The notes under the pieces were generated by a model. That model was not told the origin of the DNA, did not search any database, and saw nothing but the letters and a program-made list of their open reading frames with translations. From Hyphomicrobiales bacterium (lineage in GTDB: Bacteria > Pseudomonadota > Alphaproteobacteria > Rhizobiales > Rhizobiaceae): 64,000 nt of DNA. The position numbers and the translations under genes are program-made. The stretch lies in NCBI GenBank assembly GCA_900465675.1, contig UBJR01000009.1:1-64000 (forward strand), read 5' to 3'. The stretch's first letter is position 1; each line of letters starts with the position of its first letter. This document shows, in pieces, positions 1 to 7,638 of the stretch.

Positions 1-310
1 TCGTTGCCTGGCTTGTCATTCCCCGGCTTGTCATGACCTGGCTTGTCATTGCCCGACTTGTCATGACCAGGCTTTCCCTCACCGGGCTTACCGTGGCCAG
101 GCTTTCCATCACCAGGCTTACCATGACCAGGCTTTCCCTCACCGGGCTTACCGTGGCCAGGCTTTCCATCACCAGGCTTACCATGACCAGGCTTTCCATC
201 ACCTGGCTTGCCGTGGCCAGGCTTTCCGTCGCCGGGCTTGCCATGACCAGGCTTTCCATCACCTGGCTTGCCGTGGCCAGGCTTTCCATCGCCGGGCTTT
301 TCATGGCCCG
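1..310 (-). repeat. Tandem 30/60-bp repeat array encoding KPG decapeptides
   Basis: The array is built from 30-bp units pairing into 60-bp higher-order units. The two units at 61-120 and 121-180 differ at a single base, which points to recent duplication or gene conversion. Units at 181-300 are more diverged at third positions, and the first 60 bases change His-Gly to His-Asp. All changes keep the reading frame of the minus-strand gene. Confidence 0.85.
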
Positions 311-644
311 GCTTTCCGCCGCCACCGTTGTCACCGCCGCCACCGTTGTCACTGCTGCCGCCGTTGTCGCTATTGCCGCCATTGCCATTGCCATCGCCGC
401 CGGCCGTCCCGGCGTTGGATGACTGCTGGCCTCTGCTGCTGCCCTGGCTGCCGCCCTTGCTATCGTTTGACCCGCTGTAGCCAGCGTCCGGGATCGACTC
501 CGTCGGCTTGCAGAGCCGGTATTCAAGCGTGCCTGGCTTGGCAATTCTGCAGTTCAGGAGGGTGGTAGGCGCTGCAAATGCGAGACTGCTGCTGGCCAAT
601 AGGTAAGCAACGGCGACGCTGTACTTCGCTGCTTTGCGGATCAT
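1..644 (-). CDS. Secreted KPG-repeat protein, truncated by the window edge
   Basis: This minus-strand frame starts at the ATG ending at 644 and stays open to base 1, so at least 214 residues are seen and the C-terminus is missing. Residues 1-24 form a signal peptide ending in AFAA. A short segment with two cysteines follows, then a Gly/Ser/Asn-rich linker. From about residue 110 a decapeptide of the type KPGHGKPGDG repeats to the edge, turning into KPGHDKPGND at the end. The regular P-G spacing and alternating charge suggest an extended, disordered cell-surface or exported polypeptide. It is not a true G-X-Y collagen. I do not recognise a named family. The opposite strand also has long open frames, but only because of the repeat. 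Confidence 0.7.
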   Translation of the reverse strand, partial: MIRKAAKYSVAVAYLLASSSLAFAAPTTLLNCRIAKPGTLEYRLCKPTESIPDAGYSGSNDSKGGSQGSSRGQQSSNAGTAGGDGNGNGGNSDNGGSSDNGGGGDNGGGGKPGHEKPGDGKPGHGKPGDGKPGHGKPGDGKPGHGKPGDGKPGHGKPGDGKPGHGKPGEGKPGHGKPGDGKPGHGKPGEGKPGHDKSGNDKPGHDKPGNDKPGN

Positions 645-835
645 TGATTTATCTCCCAAGGTTAACGAAATGCTAACGGAGACAATTCTTATATTAGCAA
701 CTAATTAATATGAAGAAATATTTGTGGATAACCGGACGAGATCTTAATCTATAGTTAACTACGTAAGTATAAAATTTTACTAAAGCTCTAATAAAAAGCA
801 TGTTATTGTCCCGCCGCAAATAGAGGGGCTTACAT

Positions 836-1411
836 ATGATTCGTCTTATTGCTGCTGTTTTCGCTTTGTTTCTTTCTCTGCAATTTCAAGCCTTTGCGGG
901 TCAGTTCCTGCCGGTCACGCGCAGTATCGGCGCGCCGGTCGGATTCGCGTCGGCCTGCGCCAAGTACAGGTGGCTTTGTCACAAGACGTCGTCGCATCAG
1001 GCCGGTGAGGGCGCCGGAGTGCCGTTGCTGCAAAAAGTCAACCGTGCCGTAAACGGACGGGTCATTCCGCAAAATGATGGTCCGCTGGCCGCAAATGGCG
1101 ACGACTGGTCGCTGCCGACAGGCGGCCGCGGCGATTGCGAAGACTACGCGCTGCAGAAGATGAAGGATCTGATCGATGCCGGTTTCCCGGCGGACCGGCT
1201 GGCGCTGTCGGTGGTGATTGGCCCGCACGATCAGAATCACGTCGTGCTGATTGCCCGCACCGATGGCAGCGACTACGTGCTCGATAATCTGACGAATGCG
1301 GTGCGGCCCTGGCAGCGTACGCCTTACACCTTCCTGGCAACCCAGGATTTCCGGGCGCGATCGGTCTGGCGCGTGACGCTTGCAGGCCCTCGGGCGGGCG
1401 AGTTCTCCTGA
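836..1411 (+). CDS. Transglutaminase-like cysteine peptidase (BTLCP / DUF920)
   Basis: The 191-residue protein has a signal peptide (about residues 1-21) followed by a bacterial transglutaminase-like fold. The motif GDCEDYA supplies the likely nucleophile Cys101, NHVVL supplies His135 and YVLDN supplies Asp150, giving the Cys-His-Asp triad of the family. Members are periplasmic. The best-studied relative (LapG) is a protease that clips surface adhesins, but no adhesin or LapD partner lies nearby, so the substrate is unknown. The start has a GAGGGG ribosome site about nine bases upstream. The AT-rich 645-835 stretch between this gene and the divergent repeat-protein gene should hold both promoters. 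Confidence 0.85.
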   Translation: MIRLIAAVFALFLSLQFQAFAGQFLPVTRSIGAPVGFASACAKYRWLCHKTSSHQAGEGAGVPLLQKVNRAVNGRVIPQNDGPLAANGDDWSLPTGGRGDCEDYALQKMKDLIDAGFPADRLALSVVIGPHDQNHVVLIARTDGSDYVLDNLTNAVRPWQRTPYTFLATQDFRARSVWRVTLAGPRAGEFS

Positions 1412-1535
1412 TCGCAATGCGGCCGGAAAGGCGTGCGTGGTGCACACGTCGTTAATGCTGGATTAATCGCAATGATGCCATTGTTTCCATGTTTGAGTGC
1501 GGTGCGCGAAGCGCGGAAGCTCGACTGGAGACATG

Positions 1536-1892
1536 ATGAAGAAGATACTCATTTCGACCCTTGCGGCGGTCATCGCGGGAAGCGCCATGCTGGCGACCGC
1601 GCCGGCTTCTGTCGCTCAGGATTATGGATGGCAGCGGCGTGACCGCGGCTATTACCCGCCACCACCACCGCCGCGCCGCCGCCACCATGACAATACTGGT
1701 GCTGCGATCGCCGGTGGCCTGGCTGCCGGCGTGATCGGTGGCATGATTGGTGGCGCGATCGTCAATAACAGTGGTCCGCGCTATGTCGAGCCGCCACCAC
1801 CGCCTCCGCCGCGCTGCTGGTTCGAGGACCGACGCGTACCCAACGCCTATGATGGCGGCTGGCACATGGAGAGCATGCGCGTCTGCCGCTGA
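1536..1892 (+). CDS. Small exported proline/glycine-rich protein
   Basis: The product of about 118 residues begins MKKILIS and has a signal peptide ending ASVAQ. A poly-Pro and Arg/His patch follows, then a Gly-zipper-like hydrophobic stretch (AIAGGLAAGVIGGMIGGAIV), a second poly-Pro run and a Cys-containing tail. Gly-zipper segments of this sort are common in small rhizobial envelope proteins. Two start codons lie in tandem (1533 and 1536). GGAG at 1527-1530 is better spaced for 1536. Function is unknown. It stands alone with its own terminator. Confidence 0.7.
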   Translation: MKKILISTLAAVIAGSAMLATAPASVAQDYGWQRRDRGYYPPPPPPRRRHHDNTGAAIAGGLAAGVIGGMIGGAIVNNSGPRYVEPPPPPPPRCWFEDRRVPNAYDGGWHMESMRVCR

Positions 1893-1912
1893 TCGCAGAC
1901 AAGCCTCAAAAG

Positions 1913-1941
1913 AAAAGCGCGCCGTCAGGGCGCGCTTTTTT
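1913..1941 (+). terminator. Rho-independent terminator
   Basis: An A-rich arm with GCGCGCC pairs with GGCGCGC followed by six T residues, 20 bases after the stop of the Gly-zipper protein gene. The A run on the left arm lets it also work for the minus-strand gene that ends at 1971. Confidence 0.9.
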
Positions 1942-1970
1942 GTTTCCAGCTGTCAAAAGAAATTGCTGGA

Positions 1971-2087
1971 TCAGCGCCGGGGAAAGTCGTTCCAGCCCGA
2001 GGCGCGTGCCTTCGCAACCACCGTCTGCGCCTCGCGGCCGATGAACAAGATGCTGAAGATTGCGACGATCGTAATGATATCCCACAT
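1971..2087 (-). CDS. 38-residue single-span membrane peptide
   Basis: This short frame starts MWDIITIVAIFSILFIG and ends WNDFPRR, then TGA. The first 18 residues are a strong transmembrane helix, and the rest is a short basic, amphipathic tail with Trp. GAGGG lies about nine bases upstream of the ATG and the frame ends just before a bidirectional terminator. Such small inner-membrane peptides are usually missed by gene callers. Function is unknown. Reality as a gene rests on the hydrophobicity, ribosome site and terminator. Confidence 0.5.
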   Translation of the reverse strand: MWDIITIVAIFSILFIGREAQTVVAKARASGWNDFPRR

Positions 2088-2211
2088 GGCCTGATCCCTC
2101 GTTTTGCGGCCCCGCCTCGGGGTCGCTCTATCCTGGCGCGACCGCCATCGCGCGTTTGGATGGCATAGTTATGATCGAAGGCCGCGTTTCAGGATATCGT
2201 GAGATTTGGGG

Positions 2212-2239
2212 ATGCCCCGCTGAACGCGCAGCGGGGCAT
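2212..2239 (-). terminator. Strong stem-loop downstream of the Cys-motif secreted protein gene
   Basis: ATGCCCCGCTG pairs perfectly with CAGCGGGGCAT around a six-base loop, 21 bases beyond the stop codon of the minus-strand gene ending at 2260. There is no T tract, so it may act as an mRNA 3'-end stabiliser or a Rho-assisted terminator, not a classic intrinsic one. Confidence 0.55.
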
Positions 2240-2259
2240 GGCATCACATCAGGCTATGC

Positions 2260-2697
2260 TCAGCTCTTCAGCTTCGCATTGCAGAGGCTGTAGTAACCGC
2301 CGCCTTTCTGGATCCACTTCAGACCGCCAAGCGAATTGCTGGCCTTGTCCTCGTTATAGGCGTCGACGCAGGTATGCATGCGTGCCTTGCCGGGTTTTTC
2401 GCTGGCATATTTCGTCGAGATCGCCGTCGGGAACTTGACGCCTGACGGAGCTGCCGTGGTGGGTTTTTCCGGCTCTTCGTTGGTGTTGAGCGAGACATCG
2501 GGCTCGGCGGTAGCATCCGCGCCGCACTGCGCCTTGCGGAAGTCGTTCCACTTGACGCCCTTGGCCGAACCATCCGTCTGCGCGGACTTATACTTGGCGC
2601 TACATTCCTTCATCGTCAGTGCCGAAGCGGGCGTTGCCATGAAGGCGGTAGCGCCGAGAAACGCAAGCGAGGTCAGCAGAACTGCACGATTAAGCAT
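2260..2697 (-). CDS. Secreted protein with duplicated Cys/Lys-Trp motif
   Basis: The 145-residue product has a signal peptide ending at about residue 26 (ASA-LT). The mature protein contains the same motif twice, C-x3-Y-x10-G-x-K-W followed by a second Cys, at residues 32-58 and 110-139, joined by an acidic Pro/Thr linker. The motif pair suggests two small disulfide-closed half domains. It resembles conserved rhizobial hypothetical proteins and loosely the PsiF repeat. The molecular role is unknown. It is monocistronic, with about 200 bases of non-coding DNA upstream. Confidence 0.75.
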   Translation of the reverse strand: MLNRAVLLTSLAFLGATAFMATPASALTMKECSAKYKSAQTDGSAKGVKWNDFRKAQCGADATAEPDVSLNTNEEPEKPTTAAPSGVKFPTAISTKYASEKPGKARMHTCVDAYNEDKASNSLGGLKWIQKGGGYYSLCNAKLKS

Positions 2698-2899
2698 TGG
2701 TCCATCCTCCGATTGTACCTTGTACGGGTAAACTATCGGTCCGGACGAAATTCTTAGTCAACGTGGCATTTCATCTCACCAACCCTAAGTATAATTCCGG
2801 AAAATATTGAAGGTTGCACTTTCGCCTTCCTGGTTGGGCTGTCCTTTCCATCACGCGGCCGCGCCCTAGTTTCCTTTTGAACCGAAGGAGGGATGTTTC

Positions 2900-3112
2900 A
2901 TGTCAGAGCAATCAGGCGAGGGGATCACTGCGCCCCGCAAAGTGCTGCGCGGGCGCCCTTACAGCATCAGCGAATTCGCCCGCAAATACCGGCTCGACGA
3001 TGAAGAGGCGAAACGGCTGTTCGAGAAATTCGGACCATCGGCGACCGAACTCGACCTGCTGATGGCGGCCAAGCGCAAGCCGCCGCTCCCGGTTCCGGGT
3101 GTCCGCATGTGA
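2900..3112 (+). CDS. 70-residue hypothetical protein
   Basis: A short, charged, soluble protein with a predicted helical core (about residues 22-60, including SEFARKYRLDDEEAKRLFEKFG) that could be a small helix-turn-helix-like unit. GGAGG sits about ten bases before the ATG. Its stop overlaps the GTG start of the next gene (ATGTGA), so the two are translationally coupled. I do not recognise a characterised family. Similar short proteins are frequent in rhizobia. Confidence 0.65.
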   Translation: MSEQSGEGITAPRKVLRGRPYSISEFARKYRLDDEEAKRLFEKFGPSATELDLLMAAKRKPPLPVPGVRM

Positions 3113-3486
3113 GCCTGTCGCGCAAAGGCGCTTGCCTCTGCGGCGCCGTCCGCTACGTCATTTCCGGCGCGCCTTTGCTCTCCGGTCTGTGCCATTGCGC
3201 GGATTGCCGCAAGGAAAGCGGCTCCCTGTTTTCAGCCTTCGCCATCTGGCCGCGCGCTGCATTATCTTATTCGGGCCCGGTCTCAGCCTTTGCGGGCCGC
3301 AGTTTCTGCCCGCTCTGCGGCGGCCGGCTTTTCTGTCTGACCGAAGACAAGGCCGAGATTCGATTGGGTTCCCTCGATGACGCGCCGGGGGAGATCCAGC
3401 CCGACCACGAGATATGGACGAAGCGTCGCGAAAGCTGGCTGCATCCGATCGCCGGTGCTGGTCAGTTTCCCGGCGATGCGGATTAA
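3109..3486 (+). CDS. GFA-family zinc protein (CENP-V/GFA domain)
   Basis: The 125-residue product has the GFA cysteine pattern: C9-x-C11, C28-x-C30-x2-C33 and C67-x2-C70, with the family signature CLCGAVRY near the N-terminus and CHCADCRK in the middle. These residues bind two zinc ions in the Paracoccus glutathione-dependent formaldehyde-activating protein, the family founder. Most members are of unknown substrate, so formaldehyde chemistry should not be assumed. It begins with GTG overlapping the preceding stop codon. Confidence 0.8.
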   Translation: MSLSRKGACLCGAVRYVISGAPLLSGLCHCADCRKESGSLFSAFAIWPRAALSYSGPVSAFAGRSFCPLCGGRLFCLTEDKAEIRLGSLDDAPGEIQPDHEIWTKRRESWLHPIAGAGQFPGDAD

Positions 3487-3633
3487 AACCGGATTTTCAT
3501 TACCAAGATTTAATTGCACATCGCCCGCTTTCCGTGGCAATGCGCCTCTATCGCTAATCTCCGGTTCATCTTGCCTATGACTATCTAGGGCTGAACCGAG
3601 CAGATGCTCTTATATCTCTGTTTGAGGACTTTC

Positions 3634-4944
3634 ATGAGCGATTCCGAATCTGGAACCGGCCCGAAACCGTCTGACCCGCAAGCGCCCGGCCATGCCGATC
3701 TGGCAGCTGTACTCGCCGCGTCGGGCAAGCAGCGCCGGTCCGGCCGGTGGCGCGGCAGGCTGCTGGCAGCAGTGGCAATCATCATCATCGGCGGCGGCGC
3801 GGCCTATTATTATGCCGGCCGCGGCGGCAACGAATACAGCTACGCGACCCAGCCGGTGAAGCGCGGTGATCTGACGGTTCTGGTAACTGCGACCGGCTCC
3901 GTCCAGCCGACCGAGCAGGTCGATATATCGAGCGAGCTGTCCGGCACCGTCCGGGACGTCAATGTCGATTACAACAGCACGATCAAGGCAGGCGACGTGC
4001 TTGCCGTTCTCGACACCACCAAGCTGGAGGCTGACGCCAAAAGCTCGCGCGCCAAGCTGGCATCGGCACAGGCCAATGTCACCAAGGCTAGCGCCGATCT
4101 CGAATCGGCCCGCACCTCGCTGGATCGTGTGAAGAACCTCGTGCAGAGCAACGTTACCACTCGCCAGAGCCTCGACGACGCGACCTACAAATATGACTCC
4201 GCCGTCGCCGCCAAACAGATTAACGAGGCCGATGTCCTGTCTGCCGAGGCTGATCTCCAGCTTGCCGAGGTCAATCTTCAAAAGTCGCGCATCGTATCGC
4301 CGATCGACGGGGTCATCCTGACCCGCTCCGTCGATCCCGGAGCGACGGTCGCCGCATCGCTGTCGGCGCCCGTTCTATTCGTCATCGGCGGCGATCTGAA
4401 GAAGATGGAGCTGCAGGTCGATGTCGATGAGGCCGATGTCGGCCAGATCGCTGTCGGTCAGAAGGCGACTTTCACCGTCGATGCCTATCCGGACCGGACG
4501 TTCCCGGCTGAAATCGAGCAGATCCGCTTTGCCTCCGAGACCACCAACAATGTCGTCACCTACAAGGCGGTACTGTCGGTCGACAATGCCGATCTGCTGC
4601 TGCGCCCCGGCATGACGGCGACCGCAGACGTGACGGTCGAGGCCGTGAAGAACACGCTGATGGTGCCGAACGCGTCGCTGCGCTATGCCCCGCCGGAAGT
4701 GGGCTCCGGCCGCAACCGCGGACTGCTCGGTCTCTTCCGGCCGCCGCGCATGGGTCCGCGTTCGGGTGCCGGCGGTGAAGCGCTGACGGGAAACAAGCGC
4801 CGCATCTGGGTTCTGCGGGGGGAGCGGCAGGTACCCGTGGTGATCCAGGTCGGCTCCTCCGATGGCCAGTTCACGCAGGTAGCGTCTGGTGACATCAAGG
4901 AAGGCGACGCGCTTGTGACCGACGCCACGGCGAAGACCCGGTAG
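3634..4944 (+). CDS. Periplasmic adaptor of a MacAB-like exporter (HlyD/RND-MFP family)
   Basis: The 436-residue protein has a cytoplasmic Pro-rich N-terminus, one membrane anchor (about residues 42-61), a biotinyl-lipoyl-like hairpin beginning VTATGSVQPTEQVDISSELSG, a long coiled-coil region rich in Ala/Leu/Asp and a beta-barrel domain (LQVDVDEADVGQIAVGQ). It would link the inner-membrane ABC pump encoded just downstream to an outer-membrane channel, which is not in this window. The start was chosen at MSDSE because TGAGGAC lies just upstream. An earlier in-frame ATG at 3604 has no ribosome site. The three genes form one operon. Confidence 0.85.
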   Translation: MSDSESGTGPKPSDPQAPGHADLAAVLAASGKQRRSGRWRGRLLAAVAIIIIGGGAAYYYAGRGGNEYSYATQPVKRGDLTVLVTATGSVQPTEQVDISSELSGTVRDVNVDYNSTIKAGDVLAVLDTTKLEADAKSSRAKLASAQANVTKASADLESARTSLDRVKNLVQSNVTTRQSLDDATYKYDSAVAAKQINEADVLSAEADLQLAEVNLQKSRIVSPIDGVILTRSVDPGATVAASLSAPVLFVIGGDLKKMELQVDVDEADVGQIAVGQKATFTVDAYPDRTFPAEIEQIRFASETTNNVVTYKAVLSVDNADLLLRPGMTATADVTVEAVKNTLMVPNASLRYAPPEVGSGRNRGLLGLFRPPRMGPRSGAGGEALTGNKRRIWVLRGERQVPVVIQVGSSDGQFTQVASGDIKEGDALVTDATAKTR

Positions 4945-4955
4945 GCGGCAGAGCG

Positions 4956-5672
4956 ATGAGCAATCCGCCGCTTCTGGAATTCAAGAAGGTCTCGAAAGTC
5001 TACGGCGAGGGCGAGGCGGCAATCCGCGCGCTCGACCATGTCGACATGACGATCAATGCTCATGAGTTCGTCGCGATCATGGGCCCCTCGGGCTCCGGCA
5101 AATCGACGGCGATGAATATCCTCGGCTGTCTCGACGTGCCGACATCGGGTGACTATGTCTTTCAGGGCATCTCGACCGGTGGGTTCGATCGCAGCCAGCT
5201 GACCCTGTTACGGCGCCACATGCTGGGCTTCGTCTTCCAGGGTTTCAACCTGCTGTCGCGCACATCCGCTGTCGAGAATGTCGAGTTGCCGCTGATCTAT
5301 CGCGGCATGCCGGCCGGCGAACGTCACGAGCGGGCAAGGGAAGCGTTGAAGCTGGTCGGCCTTTCTGGCCGCGAAAACCACAAGACTCAGGAGCTTTCTG
5401 GCGGCCAGCAGCAGCGCGTCGCCATCGCCCGTGCCATCGTCACCGAGCCGGCGCTGCTGCTGGCCGACGAACCAACCGGCAATCTCGATACCAGGACCAG
5501 CGTCGAAATCATGGACCTGATGACCCGGCTGAACCGGGAGCAGGGGATCACCATCGTCATGGTCACGCACGAGCCGGATATCGCCGCCTATGCGCAGCGG
5601 CTGCTGCGCTTCGTCGATGGTAAGCTCGAAACCGAAACGGTGCATCAGGCGAGGGCGGGCCATGTTTCTTGA
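4956..5672 (+). CDS. ABC exporter ATPase, MacB/LolD type
   Basis: A 238-residue nucleotide-binding subunit with Walker [10 protein letters not shown] at residues 43-51, Q-loop, signature LSGGQQQR, Walker [13 protein letters not shown] and the H-loop histidine in VMVTHEPD. The GNLD after Walker B and the short size are typical of the MacB/LolD/FtsE class. It lies 11 bases after the adaptor gene and overlaps the permease gene by 11 bases, so ATPase and permease are separate polypeptides here, not fused as in E. coli MacB. Confidence 0.9.
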   Translation: MSNPPLLEFKKVSKVYGEGEAAIRALDHVDMTINAHEFVAIMGPSGSGKSTAMNILGCLDVPTSGDYVFQGISTGGFDRSQLTLLRRHMLGFVFQGFNLLSRTSAVENVELPLIYRGMPAGERHERAREALKLVGLSGRENHKTQELSGGQQQRVAIARAIVTEPALLLADEPTGNLDTRTSVEIMDLMTRLNREQGITIVMVTHEPDIAAYAQRLLRFVDGKLETETVHQARAGHVS

Positions 5673-6870
5673 GACGCTGAAACTTGCCCTGCGGGCCATC
5701 ACCCGCAACATGCTGCGATCATTCCTGACGGTGCTCGGCGTGGTCATCGGCGTTGCCGCCGTCATCGCTCTCGTGACGATCGGCAACGGTACGACGGCCC
5801 AGGTCACCACTGAATTGCAGCGCCTCGGCACCAACATGCTGTTCGCAAGGCCCGGCCAGTTCGGTCCCGGACGTGCGAGTACCGAAGCGCGCCGCTTCAC
5901 GGTCAAGGACGTCGAGGCGATCCGCGATCAGGTCGGCGGTCTGCGCGCTGTTGCCCCGCTCAACCAGACGACGGCGACGGTCATATATGGTGGCCAGAGC
6001 CATTCGACCAGCGTCATGGGGACGACCAACGACTATTTCGTGGCGCAGGATTGGGACATGGCCCTTGGCCGCACGTTCGATGCCGCGGAGGAACGCGGCA
6101 GGGCGCGCTGCATTCTCGGCGAGACCGTACGCTCGCAGCTCTTCGGAGCCGCCGATCCGACCGGCCAGCAGATCCGCGTCGGCAAGGTCTCCTGCAGCGT
6201 CATCGGCGTTCTCGCCAAGCGTGGCCAGTCGGGCATGGGCAACGACCAGGATGATGTCGTCATCATGCCGGTGAAGGTCTACCAGCGCCGCATCGGCGGC
6301 AAGGCCAACGCCAACGTGCAGATGATCGTCATCTCGGCCCGAGACGGCGTTGCGACATCGAAGATCCAGGACGAGACGGAGAACCTGCTGCGTGAGCGGC
6401 GCAAGATCATTCCTGGCCGCGAGGACGATTTCAACGTCAACGACATGACGCAGATCGCCGAGGCGATGACCGGCACGACCACGCTGCTGACCGGCCTGCT
6501 CGGCGCGGTCGCGGCCATCAGCCTGCTCGTCGGCGGCATCGGCATCATGAACATCATGCTTGTTTCGGTCACCGAGAGGACCCGCGAGATCGGCATTCGC
6601 CTGGCGATCGGCGCGCTGGAAACGCAGGTGCTGATGCAGTTCCTCGTCGAGGCGGTGGCGCTGTCGCTCTTCGGCGGCATCACTGGCATCGTGCTCGGCA
6701 TGGGGATCGGCTTCGTTTCGGTGACCCTACTCAAGGTTCCCTTCGTCGTCAGCCCGCTGATGATCGGCGTCGCCTTTGCCTTCTCGGCGGCGATCGGCAT
6801 GATCTTCGGATATTTCCCAGCCCGCCGCGCCGCGCAGCTGAACCCGATCGAGGCGCTTCGTCACGAGTGA
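5662..6870 (+). CDS. ABC exporter permease, MacB/FtsX type
   Basis: The 402-residue protein has one N-terminal transmembrane helix (about residues 18-40), a large periplasmic MacB_PCD domain and three C-terminal helices, ending in the PARRAAQLNPIEALRHE signature of the family. Together with the preceding ATPase and adaptor it makes a complete MacAB-like efflux or export pump. Substrates of such pumps range from macrolides to peptides and siderophores, and nothing here fixes the cargo. The start is the ATG inside the end of the ATPase gene. Confidence 0.9.
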   Translation: MFLETLKLALRAITRNMLRSFLTVLGVVIGVAAVIALVTIGNGTTAQVTTELQRLGTNMLFARPGQFGPGRASTEARRFTVKDVEAIRDQVGGLRAVAPLNQTTATVIYGGQSHSTSVMGTTNDYFVAQDWDMALGRTFDAAEERGRARCILGETVRSQLFGAADPTGQQIRVGKVSCSVIGVLAKRGQSGMGNDQDDVVIMPVKVYQRRIGGKANANVQMIVISARDGVATSKIQDETENLLRERRKIIPGREDDFNVNDMTQIAEAMTGTTTLLTGLLGAVAAISLLVGGIGIMNIMLVSVTERTREIGIRLAIGALETQVLMQFLVEAVALSLFGGITGIVLGMGIGFVSVTLLKVPFVVSPLMIGVAFAFSAAIGMIFGYFPARRAAQLNPIEALRHE

Positions 6871-6882
6871 GGTGACGTCACC
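6871..6882. promoter_or_regulatory. Perfect 12-bp palindrome after the exporter operon
   Basis: GGTGACGTCACC is a perfect dyad immediately after the permease stop codon. It may be an operator for a neighbouring regulator or simply chance. It differs in sequence from the two TGATATATCA-type sites that follow. Confidence 0.3.
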
Positions 6883-6888
6883 GCAGTT

Positions 6889-6953
6889 TGATATGTCATC
6901 CCTCAAACGTAACCTTGCCATCGCGCGGGATGCGTGCAAGGGATGATATATCA
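6889..6953. promoter_or_regulatory. Paired palindromic operators upstream of the GntR gene
   Basis: TGATATATCA at 6944-6953 is a perfect 10-bp palindrome and TGATATGTCA at 6889-6898 matches it with one change. Both are flanked on the gene-distal or gene-proximal side by CCC/GGG, so the whole forms an inverted repeat with centres 55 bases apart. The position just upstream of a GntR-family gene suggests autoregulation, possibly by looping. Confidence 0.5.
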
Positions 6954-6976
6954 GTAACTTGTGTCCCGGATCTGAG

Positions 6977-7591
6977 ATGCAGAATTCGCAAAGTCACCAA
7001 TCCTATCTGGCGCTGGAGCACGCGATCGTCACGCTCGCGGTCAAGCCTGGCGCCATGGTGACCGAACGGCAGCTGATCGACATGACCGGCCACGGCCGTA
7101 CGCCGGTCCGCGAGGCAATCCAGAAGCTCGCTTGGCAGGGACTGATCATCGTGCGCCCGCGCGTCGGCCTGCAGATCGCCGAGATCGGCCCCGATGATCA
7201 CGCGAGCGTCATGCAGGTGCGCCGCGAACTTGAGCCGATTGCCGCTGCACTGGTCGCCGAGCATGCGAACGAGGATCAGCGCGGGGCACTGGCCGGCTGC
7301 GAGAACACCATGCGTGCCTGCGCCGACAGCGGCGATCTCTCCGCCTTCTTTGCCGCCGACAAGGCGTTCGACGAAGTGCTGGAGGAAGCCTGCCCGAACC
7401 GCTTCATCACGGCAGCACTTGGTCCGGTCCAGACCCACGCGCGCCGCATCTGGTACTCAACGGCAAACCCGTCGCGCATGGAGCGGTCCATCGCGCTGCA
7501 TGTCGCAACGATCGAGGCGATCCGCGAGGGCCGCACAGATGCCGCCCGCGATACGATGACCGTGCTGATCGACTATCTCAGCCAGAAATGA
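6977..7591 (+). CDS. GntR-family transcriptional regulator, FCD subfamily
   Basis: About 204 residues. The N-terminal winged helix-turn-helix contains the usual TERQLIDMTGHGRTPVREA pattern and the C-terminal all-helical FCD effector domain contains R-x2-LEPIAA and conserved His residues that often bind a metal or carboxylate ligand. The ATG at 6977 is chosen; an upstream in-frame TTG at 6959 would put the start against the downstream operator. The effector is unknown. The gene follows the exporter operon in the same direction and could regulate it or act elsewhere. Confidence 0.85.
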   Translation: MQNSQSHQSYLALEHAIVTLAVKPGAMVTERQLIDMTGHGRTPVREAIQKLAWQGLIIVRPRVGLQIAEIGPDDHASVMQVRRELEPIAAALVAEHANEDQRGALAGCENTMRACADSGDLSAFFAADKAFDEVLEEACPNRFITAALGPVQTHARRIWYSTANPSRMERSIALHVATIEAIREGRTDAARDTMTVLIDYLSQK

Positions 7592-7620
7592 AAACGGCCC
7601 CGTTTCCGGAGCCGTTCGAA
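7591..7620. terminator. Weak convergent stem-loop
   Basis: AACGGC at 7593-7598 pairs with GCCGTT at 7611-7616 between the convergent GntR-regulator and ferredoxin-reductase genes. The T tracts are poor on both sides, so termination efficiency is uncertain. Confidence 0.45.
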
Positions 7621-7638
7621 ACACTCTGATGGAGCCTA

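Noticed and set aside
33..480. Two overlapping plus-strand frames across the repeat (129 and 70 codons)
   Set aside because: They are side effects of the 30-bp repeat, which keeps several frames open. The minus-strand frame has the signal peptide and start.
723..731. TGTGGATAA, the complement of a perfect DnaA box
   Set aside because: It is a single box without a cluster, and an exact nine-base match is expected about once in two windows of this size. No origin features are nearby.
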